This document shows positions 12,024 through 22,022 of a stretch of 37,807 bases of DNA, one piece after another. Origin of the DNA: Xenoacremonium recifei (lineage: Eukaryota; Ascomycota; Sordariomycetes; Hypocreales; Nectriaceae); NCBI GenBank assembly GCA_012184525.1, contig WOFQ01000126.1:1-37807 (forward strand), written 5' to 3'. A model generated the notes under the pieces. That model saw nothing but the letters and a program-made list of their open reading frames with translations. It made no database searches and was not told the origin of the DNA. The translations under genes were made by a program, and so were the position numbers. Every line of letters starts with the position of its first letter. Within the stretch, counting starts at the first letter, position 1.

Positions 12024-12918
12024 TATAACTCAAATGATCATGCGGCTGAGATCGAAATACCAGTTATTACAGAACAGATAAGTAGGAGATGAAATGGCTG
12101 AGGGTGCGGGCGTGATCCTGGAATAGATGTGCCTCAAGGTGAATTCTAACAACCTCGTCTCGTTCTGGGTTAACTGGTTATTTGTAGCAGGACGGGAACA
12201 GTAAAGAAAGGTTATCTAAGATGTGACGGCATACAACTAAATCCCCGGTGCATCTGGGAAGATAACTACAGGAGTTTGATTAGGCGGCATTGTGATGGCT
12301 TCCAGACCATGCCCGCATCGACGCGATAAAGATGCAAAGACGGCGAATGTTGGAATCAGTCTCGGCGCTTCGTCATTATCTATCGAAGTAGCTCTTATCG
12401 GTAAGTCGCCGGTAAGTCGCCGGTCACGCGTTACTCATTAGGGTTAGTACTTCCCCTCTATCACTGGCCGCTGATAACGCTCCAAGGGAGCGATGATACG
12501 TTTAGTGCAGCTAACCTATAGCTGAACCCTTGCCTAGAGAAGTTGATCCCATCACTGTATGAATATTATGAATATTCAGTAATCAGACGTTAACACTAAG
12601 TATCTAGATATACTATCATAGTAGTTCATGTATTAAGTATCAATATGTTCTAAATGAGGTTCGCCATAACGAAAGACGGCTGCATTTAGCCTTTCTCTTG
12701 CATGAGTTTTCAAAATCCACTGCCATACGCCGTTGGTGTTATTAAATTTATCAGAATTTCCAAAATTTGAGAATCGAGCTTGCTCGCGGAATAAAGTTCA
12801 AGTAGTTTGTAAAGTTCAAGAAACTCAAGATAACTATCCCATGAAATCGTATAGACAGTAATGGAGCGGCTGTAACATTCCTCCTTCTTGAACCGAGACT
12901 AGAACGTTTCGACTACAA
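12024..12918. other. Promoter region of the permease, 895 bp
   Basis: It separates the permease ATG from the stop of the ASST-family gene. Apart from the tandem CGG-containing repeats at 12399-12430, I see no coding sequence. A 10-base telomere-like word (TTAGGGTTAG) at 12438-12447 sits beside the repeats and is probably chance. The half next to the ASST stop is AT-rich. Confidence 0.6.
12399..12430 (+). repeat. Tandem CGGTAAGTCGC units in permease promoter
   Basis: Two exact 11-bp copies of CGGTAAGTCGC (12399-12409, 12410-12420) are followed by a third, diverged unit beginning CGGTCACGCG. Each junction recreates TCGCCGGT, the core of the word found at 9181 and 14890. The array lies 376-407 bp upstream of the permease ATG. 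Direct CGG repeats at about one helical turn are a plausible array of Zn2Cys6 sites. Confidence 0.4.
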
Positions 12919-14697
12919 TTATAGTTCAGCCAAAACAGTTTGTTTTCCTCCATCTTTATATATTAAAGGATCAGTCGCAGATGTTCTGATAACATCGGCC
13001 TGAATTTTTGTTCGGTCTGTACGAGAAAGGATCCTGTCACTGCCACCAAGCGCCTCTGCTGAAACAATGAGCGAGCTCTCATGGCTGAGTGACCCGATGT
13101 CAGGATGGAAGCTAAATGCTGTCTCAAAAGAAGTCTTGTTTTTCTCACCGAGAAACACTTTGTTGGGGCCAGAATGGACATAAAAGCGCCACTTCTCAGT
13201 CTCTGTGTCCCCATTCCATGAGACGTAGATCGTGGCGTTGGGCTTTGATCCACTGAAAGTCTGCTTTGACAGTAGCGCAACGATAGCCGGAACTTCGTTC
13301 GGAGATCCTTTCCATCCATAGCGGAAAGCGCGATAGCTCTGTACGCCGGTCCCGATGATGCCGGAGTCAAGGTGAGCGTTGAAAATGGGTTGGAGGTCTT
13401 TGGCCCGATACTCGGTTATTATACCGGCCTGGCCCCAGTTGACAAAAATATTGCCGTTCGGAAGAACTTGGACATTGCCCTGCGACGTCGAGAGGGTATG
13501 CTCTGGGCTTGGAAGAGCGTGTATAAGAGTTGCTGACCATTCAGACCTCGGCCCTTCCGTATTTATCTGAACAAATTTGGCTGTAGAAAAATCCGAAATC
13601 TGGTCAACGCCGCCACCACGATGTCCGTTAGACCGCGATGCATTGTCGAAGAAGGAGATGACTTCTTTCTTGCCATTCGTAGAGGTAGACCGAAAGCGAG
13701 CGTCGTGCTGATAAGCGAACCTCAATTCTGCTGGAATCTTGAAGTCGGACCTCTTGCCACCAAGTTGCCAGATGACCTTGCCAGATGTTCCGTTTACCTT
13801 ATAGATGGCGCTCATGTGACGAGCGGAGATGAGGTAGTTTCCTTCCTGATCCTTATCTACACTGTTTGCATGGAAATAGTCCCAGGCAACAGACGAGTTG
13901 ATACCGTTGAATGCGGACCCAGACGTCAGGGATATGGTACTGTCTGAGATGCGTGTTATTTCTTTTTGTCTGGGTTGTGAGTAGATAGTGGGAACCTTAA
14001 CTTACCGAGAGGATCGGTATTTTCCAAGCTGCGCCATTCGAATATAAGTTGTCCAGTTCTTATGTCCAGCTCTAAGTACATCTCCGATTAGTTCCCTTTT
14101 TCGAGAGCTCTGGATCCTGGAAACCTCACCCTGAATAACCGCATCGACGATCCACTGTTGGCCAGCAGTGCCACCATACTTGGTAAGATCCATCGCCGTC
14201 GGTTGATAGATTTCGATAAGAGCAGAGCTTTCGTCGACGATGCGGAACTCATGAATAGAAGTTATGCGATGGTTCGCTGACCGGACTTCGCGTATGCTTT
14301 CGTAATGCTCATCTAACAGCGTGTTATGTCCAAATCCATGCCCGTGAAAAGAATCCAGTGTGCCTTGAAATGCCTGCAAGACATCCTTTCCTTGCCAGCG
14401 ATTGGCTTGGAAGTTTCCTACCCAGCCATCCAAGATTCCGATGCTCGACCATACCAGGTCACCGTCGCTGCGGAAAATGTAAGCACCAGGTTGCTCTGGG
14501 CCATCCAAACCTTCAGACTGTATGAAGCCCCGGTAAGGGGCGACAAATATAAAACCATCGCCTATATCAGGTGTAGCGGGTATGGTTATATTGAGCCGCG
14601 GTGGAGATAAATCAGGTCGCGATCTGAACTGCCAGTCTGCTCGAGTGCAGGAGATCAACATTGCTAAAGCGATTGGCCATTGCTTGATGTTACACAT
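12919..14697 (-). CDS. Secreted arylsulfotransferase-family (ASST) protein
   Basis: Three exons (14697-14130, 14071-14006, 13943-12919; introns of 58 and 62 bp) encode 552 residues. The first about 20 residues (MCNIKQWPIALAMLISC..) form a signal peptide, so the protein is probably secreted or enters the secretory pathway. The body matches the fungal Arylsulfotran family: HGHGFGHNTLLD, ELDIRTGQLIFEW, AWDYFHANSVDKD, GNYLISARH, KVIWQLGGKRSDF, FAYQHDARF and GNVQVLPNGNIFVNWG occur in the expected order of a propeller fold. Bacterial members move sulfate between phenols through a catalytic histidine. The conserved histidines here (FHANSVD, ARH, QHD) are candidates, but activity of fungal members is largely untested. 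The small middle exon is supported because ELDIRTG appears only if the 58-bp intron is removed. It is transcribed divergently from the MFS gene at 15152. Confidence 0.85.
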
Positions 14698-15151
14698 TTT
14701 GACGGGAGAGTTGCTTCACAACAGAAAGGGCTGGAGACTACCTCAAATGAAGAACGCAGAGAAGTGAGAGGAAAGCAGTAAGCAGAAATGTCGAATGTTA
14801 TTCTATACCATTCAATTCTCAAGCATGTTATTAGAATATTTCCACTAAAGCCATTAAAGCCCCTTAACGATTGATTGCAAAAACTAGTTCGCCGGTGTAA
14901 GATAGTTGCGGGTCTGGCCGGCAAATAGCGATGACGAGACCGATTAGGAGCTTTTAGAAAGCCGGTGGAAAGCCGACGAGATAGTCTGACCTAAATATCC
15001 AGCTCCGGTTTGATAAGGTCAGTCGCACTAAAAGAGATCATGTTTAGAAGGCGGAAATGACGAATAAAGCGTTTTACCAATTTTAAATTCCACAAAAGGT
15101 AGAGTGTCATTGCGCCTGAGCGAGTGCTTAGCAGACCTTACTCGTTTCATT
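14698..15151. promoter_or_regulatory. Divergent promoter between ASST and MFS genes, 454 bp
   Basis: This gap lies between two outward-facing ATGs and must serve both. It contains CGCCGGTGTAA at 14890-14900, GCCGGC at 14917-14922 and GCCGGTGG near 14961. The first shares nine bases with the CGCCGGTGTT word at 9181 and 18260. The clustering of three CCGG words within about 80 bp, in an otherwise AT-leaning region, suggests binding by a CGG-type regulator. The role is inferred. Confidence 0.5.
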
Positions 15152-17460
15152 ATGAACGACATCCATAATAGCCTGCCTCTCCCATCCTTTCACTCTGAAT
15201 TTACTGGGAATTTGGAACGCCATCGAAAGGATACCTTTGCTACAATGTCCGTCAACCTGAAGCCGGACAGTATGGTTACAGAGTCATCAGAGATTGAGCC
15301 ATTGCTGCAAAATAAGAACGCTTCTAAACAGCCGTCAAGCGTGCGAACATGCATTCATGTGCTCATCGCTGCGTGTCTCATATCTATTGGTATCACGTTC
15401 ACTCGTGTTCCGTGAGTAATTGGCGTCAAGAACAGCATATAACTGAACTGAAACTTTGCAGAATGTTATATGTTATTCGAGACATGGCCTGCGAGGTGTA
15501 CTATAAGTCAAACGGAACTTCAATCAATTTGTCAGCAGGTTCCTGTGAAATCCCAGAAGTAGAAAGTCGAACAGCAAATGCACTCTCTCTTTTGGGGACT
15601 ATGACAACTGTCGCCGGTAAAAGTCTTCTTCTCATGTTTCTTGGCATAGAACAATTACCTAACGTCTTGTCATTTAGGGGTGTTGAACCTTCTTATCACC
15701 AACTGGTGCATGAAGAAATTTGGAGTAAAGGCAACGCTTGTGCATCAAATATTTTGGCCTGCAATTCGATCTGGACTTCAGATTGTGGCAAGTTCGTTTG
15801 TTTCTGCTAGACGGAGTCCCCGCAAGAACTATTGGATTAACACCGGATAACAGTTCAAGTGAGAGGCGGTGTTGGTATCAATATAATCATATTCGGGCAA
15901 CTCATTTGTATTTTTGGAGGGTCTCAAGGCTACTTGTGAGTAATTTCAAGAAACGGGTTTGACTTTACCTATTCTAGGGCACTCTAACGAATGGGTGATC
16001 TATTACTCTTAGGCTCGTGACTAACACGTATGTTACCAAGTTGATTCCGGCATCTGATCGAACCGGAATTCTGGGCATTCTCCAAGGGTCCGTTATGTTT
16101 GGAACTGCACTTGGTTATTTTTGTGAGCACCTGAATTTGATTCCCATGTGATGATAGCTTAATATACTAATCTGGCTCAGTGGGCGGGCTTCTTGGTGAT
16201 CTCTGGAGTATTAGTCGGCCCTTTGATTGTGCATTCATGCTGCTGCTCCTGTCTAAGTGCTACACATTAATTTACTTACCGCACATTCCGGTTGAGTCAT
16301 TAAAGCAATCCGAACTCCCTGGTAACTGGAGTGGCAGGTTGAAGACAGTACTGGGACCACTGAAACTGATTGTTCCACAAAAAAAGCACTCACCGGGTGG
16401 CGTGGAACGACGATTTTATCATAACACACTGCTGTTGACAGGAGTGTTCTTGGGTGTGGTATTGATACCCAAAATATGAAGCCTGAAGAGCTATCTGACT
16501 CGTTTCCATAGCTAGCGACAGGATTCATTCCAATACTGATTCAGCTATATGCCACAACTGCATTTAACTTTCACCCCACGGATGTGAGTAACGAGGCACT
16601 CTAGTCTGTAGATTTCCGGAGAATACTTAACAAGGAACAGAATGGCTATCTGATGGCATCCAACTTCTTGGTCCGTGGTGTCTTTTTGACGCTACTGTTT
16701 CCTAAGATCATCGCAAGTGGGAGGGAATTCTGCAGCTCTTCGGGAGAAATTCAACATGAGACCGGAATTAATCGACAACAGGGAAGATCCCGAGACAGGC
16801 TTGAACCAAGACAATGCGAGGCTCAACATGAGTGTCTCGAACCAGTCGAACGAATTCAGTCCAGCCAATCAGCAGCTTCCGATGATAACTACACGTCAAG
16901 GTTTGACTTGTTCTTTGTCAAGGTTAGTCTGCTGATGGACGGATTGCTTACTGGATCGGTTGCGTTGGCCAATCAGCCGTGGCATATGTATTCAGGCAAG
17001 TCTTTTATGAGACAAGTGACTTCAATTTAACCCGGGTAATCTAACGATACTGAAGCTGCCTTCTTTCTACCTATTGCTTCAGGATCAGCTCCAGCAGCAA
17101 GAGGTGTGATGACCGAAATCTGTCCGCCCGGACAGGAAGAAGACGCAATCACGGCCGTCAGTCTTGTGGAAACTGCTGCCACACTGCTAACAAGTAAGTC
17201 AGGCACCATATGTGTCATTAGAATCGGCTTTATAGTTGCTAATAACATCAGTGAGCATATTTGGAAAGGTCTATGCTCTTCTTGTCGAGCAAGGAAAGCC
17301 ACATGAAATATTCTTCTATAATGGGGTAAGAAATTGGCATTTTTTTGCTCTTTATTGGCTATACCATGTATGCTGACCATGTTACCTCTTTAAGGGCGTC
17401 GCTATGATGGCGGTACTCATACTCGCATTTTGTCGTCTGCCATCACCAACAAGCTCATGA
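15152..17460 (+). CDS. MFS transporter, eleven exons
   Basis: Exons 15152-15411, 15462-15616, 15678-15791, 15854-15935, 16013-16122, 16181-16458, 16512-16583, 16641-16995, 17056-17193, 17252-17325 and 17395-17460 give 567 residues. The frame holds at all ten junctions. A cytosolic N-terminus of about 65 residues precedes helix 1. The MACEVYYKSNG loop, LVTNTYVTKLIPASDRTGILG and NGYLMASNFLVRGVFLTL mark a fungal MFS branch often labelled SLC46-like or TetA-like. A long acidic central loop is followed by FDLFFVKVSLLMDG. The eighth intron starts with GC instead of GT (CAG|GCAAGT) and removing it restores the conserved SAAFFLPIASGSAPAARG. The substrate is unknown. It shares a promoter with the ASST-family gene. 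Another in-frame ATG (MSVNLKPD) lies further in, but upstream sequence is coding-like. Confidence 0.85.
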
Positions 17461-18544
17461 TTTGCGCAGGAAGTACGATGAATGGGCTTCTGTAAAGTGT
17501 GCTGGACAGCCACGAGCAACAAGCCTGCGATATGGTGAAAGGATGAGAAGAAAATACAACGACAGTGCGAAAGGGGATATATGTGACGTATTGCAATAGG
17601 GTCACCAAATGCAAATCCATATGATATATCCCCGAACTTACGGTATTAGTTCCTAACAACCCTATAGTATAACACTGGCTTCAAAGGGTTTTGCTTGTAC
17701 AGGGGAGTTCAATCAAAGCCACCTAAACAGAAAAAGGTTGCATTAACAGAGTATTCGCTATAATACATTTATGGCTCAGTGTTATTACCATTAGCGCGTA
17801 GACTTTCGGATAATTCGGAGGGCGATGCTGTATTTAAATTTTATGAGAATGTCGTTCGCACTTGATATCCGAGATAAGAAAAAAAAGTTTCACCAAGCCA
17901 GCCATTATATGAGCACCGTAACACAGACATTCTTATCCATAACAAAGAAATTCCCTCAGCTTAATTTAGCCACATATTTTCAGAGAAGAAGTCGACTTTC
18001 CTGCCTAAAATTAGGGTTCGGATTCAGGTTAGGTGTTCTGGTTTGAGGGAGTTGGTGTTCGGCTTATAGTTAGGGTGGGGGTTTTTATGGTATTGAAGCA
18101 TCTCGCGAGCCCCCACTGAAGTTAGCTGGGTCTCATTGGGCTCTGTGGTTACAATGACCCAGTATTTGCCTTATTGGGCTTAGCGAATGTCCGTGTTGAT
18201 ATCTAATGCTACGGAATGCCGCTAATTTCTTTCCCCACTAAGAACACCGGTGTTTGTTGAACACCGGCGGCGTACTCCGTAGACACATGAGAGTTTCATC
18301 ACTAACCTAAAAGGTGACCGCTGCTATCGCTGTGCTTATCTCTTCCGTTCCAATACTTACGACTCCCCCGCCAGGTCGCGAGGCGCCAAAATATTCTCCG
18401 TTTACAATAAACATCTACCACTGGAACCCCTCATGTGGCACAATCTTTGATTTTATGGTAGATTCGGCCTGAAGTGACTTCAAAGTATACCTATAAATCT
18501 TTTCTGATACAAGTCCCACTTGAGAGTTAGAGACTTAAACCGCA
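17461..18544. other. Promoter region of the first Zn2Cys6 regulator, 1.08 kb
   Basis: It separates the MFS stop from the regulator start. No gene was recognised; the 73-codon frame at 17825-18046 has no similarity I can name. Near 18010-18080 are scattered TTAGGG-like words that do not form an array. The palindromic CCGG element at 18243-18270 is the main feature and is annotated separately. Confidence 0.6.
18243..18270. promoter_or_regulatory. Palindromic AACACCGG element before the regulator
   Basis: AACACCGGTGTT (18243-18254) is a perfect 12-bp palindrome. Five bases later, AACACCGG is repeated (18260-18267) and extends to AACACCGGCGG, whose complement contains CGCCGGTGTT. This gives three overlapping CGG half-sites 275-300 bp before the regulator ATG. 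The layout suits autoregulation by a Zn2Cys6 dimer; this is inference. Confidence 0.45.
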
Positions 18545-21050
18545 ATGGCATCATATGAGAAGCAGGCATCAGCTCTGAAAGCTGATACAAAACTATCAAA
18601 TCGCAAGAACATAGGCTTAACGTACGTTCCTAGTATCGCCGATCTTTAGGTTTCAAATGACCGACAAACGTCTCTAACTTACAGACTAGCCCCAATGCTT
18701 GCACCCAGTGTCGAAAGGTGAAAATGAAATGCATTTTCCGAGATGGCCACACTGTCTGCGAACGATGCACAAGGCTCAAGCTAGATTGCATCCGACAGAG
18801 ACATCACCGAGGCCGCAAGTTAGGTACGAGACTGAAGTCGAGCACTACTGTTTCTGTGCCACAAGCTCTTCAACTTCGATCACCAGTATCTGCGAGCCTC
18901 ATAGTGGACGAGGCTATGGAGAAAGCCACCACAGCTGGTGCTGGGCCTCCTTTATCAGCAGTTGATATATCGAATAATGACCATGAAGAAATTCCACTTC
19001 TCGAAAATAGAAGAGATCATGACGTTTGGCCTGGCGACCGCTGGACCGACGTGAACGGCTTCCAGCCACCGGATCTTCTCCACAAACACGAAGCTAAAGG
19101 CAGATTCTCTCTGCAGATTATACTTGACGCGGCTTCGGACGTGACGCCGACTACATGCTCTGACGAGAGCACTCAGAGCGATGAGGATATCGTGGATCCC
19201 ATAGCCCTCGGCATTTTGAATCTTGCCGTAGCAAGCTCTCTATTTGAAAAGTATGTAGATACTCACTTTGATCCGATCATAGCCTCGACATATATGCCTC
19301 TCTTACCCGTTCAATTTACCGTTCGCGGCTAATGGGCTTCTTCAACTCAAGCTTTATGCAGAAATTCAACCCATGGATCTGCCAGTTCGATGTCGATCTT
19401 CACACCTTTGATTATGTGAGAGGACGCAGTTCGCTCCTTCTCACGGCGATTCTCGCGAGTGCAGCCAAGGCGTTCAACCCACTGCTAAAAAGACCGCTCC
19501 AAATACACACAGAGAGCCTGTTCTCCCGGACTTTCACTCGGGGTATAAAGTCTGTGGATGTCGTTCACGCAGTTTTGGTCATGATGAATTGGAAAGAACC
19601 AGAGGATACGCGAGCCTGGATGCTAGTTGGACACGCCATTCGATTAGGCCACGAACTTGGCTGGCATCGGTTACGGCTCAAAGACCTGGAAAACAAGGGG
19701 ACTCTTACAGAGACCCGTAGAGCTCTGCGTGATGTTGAGAGAGTGTGGTTGCTGCTTTTTGTATTCGACCGGAATCTGAGTTTCCAGACCGGTAATCCTT
19801 GGATGATTGAGCGATCCAAGTTTCTTCTGGAAGCAAGGGATCGATGGTATCAGGACCCTTTAGCGACTCACTCTGACAGTATGCTATGTGCTCTGGTTGA
19901 CCTCCGTCTTTTGACCTCCGACACATTCAGACCTTCGCACCTCCAATGCTATGGGCATAGGTCAGGCGAGAGCCAGTTTGACCAGAGGGGCTCCCTAGTG
20001 AGAATTATTCTCCATGACGTCGACAAGTGGCAAAAGCAATGGTCTCGAGTCTCTGCTATCGCATCTGAGGGATGCCATCGATTTCTCCTCCGATTTTATG
20101 GTGCCCACCTTCGACTCCTGTTGTCTTCCATTCCATTGGAATCGTCTTTCGCTTCAGCGTCAGCGATGAAATCCATAGACAAGCGAGCATTGTGGTTGTC
20201 GTTTTCGAGTGCAACTGATATGTTAAGCACTCTCATTGACGACGAGATACAATCTTCTCTGTACTTTGTACCAGACTCCGTTCACGTTGAAACCGCATAT
20301 GCCGCTGCCTTTCTAGTCCAGCTGTGTTTACAATTACCACCAGAGACAAGTGGAGAGCTGGAGGCAACAGTAAAAGAATCTTTGCATCAGGGTTTACGGA
20401 CGTTCCAGCATCAAAATGCTCCCTTGAATACTGGTTGTGCTTTGCAAGCCAATTTCTTGGCAAATATTCTACATATGTTCAAACGAGCAATGCACTGTCG
20501 CCAACAGTGCCCACAACCGCCGCTTAGCTTGAGTAGGCTCGACCAAAGTCACACGAAACCATGGCAAGCTGGGCCTTCCGATAAGATCCAATCCGTGTTG
20601 CAGCAAAATAGAATCACTGGAAATCCTCAACCGTTACCAGGAGACGTTCGAGGGCCAGGACCGATTGCCCAGACGCCTCCCAAGAGCAAGGGGGGTAGGC
20701 CACATACGCCTTCGGCTGGAAGTGGAGTTACAATCCAAGACTTTCCAGCCGACGAGCTGTCAACGGCTGCGGCATGTGAGAGCCAGAGAGAGCAATTACA
20801 ACAAAGCGGAACCGTTGCGACCAGTACAGGTGTGCCGGCCGAACAATTGGTAACAGCCGAAGTCTACGGGCTTGGTGATTCAGAAACTGGGATCACTGGT
20901 ACTGAAGACTGGCCAGGGGTTGAGAGTGCCGGGCAGTCTTTTGAAGATAGTCAGGACTTTCTGCATGATGACGACGCCTGGGTGACAATGTTCACCAATG
21001 CGGGGTTCAGTATAGTTAGTGGTACCTTCATGCCAAACATTGACTGCTAG
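18545..21050 (+). CDS. Zn2Cys6 fungal transcription factor, likely module A regulator
   Basis: Three exons (18545-18621, 18690-19250, 19352-21050) encode 778 residues. The zinc cluster is C30-x2-C33-x6-C40-x8-C49-x2-C52-x6-C59 with a basic KVKMKC core. It is assembled across the first intron using the second of two close acceptors (ACAG then ACTAG, 5 nt apart); the first would break the frame. The 101-bp second intron joins LAVASSLFEN to FMQKFNPW. The middle homology region follows: LLTAILASAAKAFNP and, around residue 301, AWMLVGHAIRLGHELGWHRL, typical of fungal_trans domains. The C-terminus is acidic (DSETGITGTEDWPG, DDDAW) and may activate transcription. Its own promoter and those of the four genes to its left carry related CGCCGGT words, so it is the best candidate for their regulator. 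Confidence 0.9.
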
Positions 21051-22022
21051 AATGGTGTAGGAATTATCATAGTAAAGATGTACATATTACATACTTCGAC
21101 TTGGTGTTTTGGGAGTGACTAGACCTCCCCCAAAGCAGATGAAACAGGTATTTCTGGGGCAGTACTGTAATGGTTCAATTTGGTATAGCATTTGTACTCC
21201 GTACTATGACCACACCGGTCTTAGCGCCCAGACACTCTTGTGGTTGGATAGGATGTGCCTCCCATGATAGAGCACCACAACAACAACATACATTGGCCAG
21301 GCTTGACCACAGCGGCCGATGAGAATCCACGTCGGGCTGAGGGAACTAATCATGCACTTTCATAGACCACTGTCTACTATTTCAAAGTGGTGGTTTTGTT
21401 CCTGAATCTTCCTTTCACTGTCACAGCCGTCAATTTAAATAAGCGCTTTCAAGAATCTCTTTTCAGATTGTTGTAAGAATTCGGACTGATTTCTGATTTG
21501 TCAAGTCTGAGTTTATATAGTGTCCTTGCATGGATAGTGTTAGAATAGTTGTGACGCTAATTGGACAAAACACCAAATATATTTGCAGTCTATGCTACTC
21601 CCATACTTATTTCCTTCCGGAACTGGTATGTGTTTAGCGCACGCATTGTGGTTGTCCTGACTCAGGCCTCAAATCATCGAGTTTGATGTGAACTGTTGAG
21701 TATCTCTGCGGACATTCTCGTCGTAACAGGCCCCAGTGAAGAGGACGAGCTATGGTTCTGTTCAGCACCTGTCTCAGTAATCAGGAGAATTATATGCGTA
21801 CGTTTCTTGCTTCCTGGCCATACTTTCTACCATATAGGAAATCACCACCTTATCCAGACTCCAAGCTACTGCAATTATCCAATACATAATCAGGGTTCAC
21901 CAAGAAAGGGGGAAAAAGGGCACTTTTCTCAAGCTTTCCGTGAGATGTCCAGCTCTATACATTGAACTTTATTTTCGCTTGCTACATAGCTACTTAGGTT
22001 GTATATTCGAGGTGCGCGGGAG
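21051..22022. other. Convergent intergenic region, 972 bp
   Basis: It lies between the stop codons of the regulator (+) and the ACS-type transporter (-). Short frames at 21696-22149 have no recognisable similarity. A lone CACACCGGTC at about 21209 resembles the module A motif but sits between 3' ends, so it is probably chance. It forms the natural boundary between the two modules. Confidence 0.6.

Noticed and set aside
12438..12447. Telomere-like word TTAGGGTTAG
   Set aside because: Fewer than two repeat units, in a promoter; no array around it.
14326..14767. Plus-strand frames antisense to the ASST-family gene
   Set aside because: They are shadows of a well-supported minus-strand exon.
15611..15622. 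TCGCCGGTAA at an exon-intron border of the MFS gene as another operator
   Set aside because: It spans the end of exon 2 and a splice donor, so coding and splicing constraints explain it.
18006..18080. Scattered TTAGGG/TTAGG words as an interstitial telomere
   Set aside because: Only two spaced hexamers with unrelated sequence between them.
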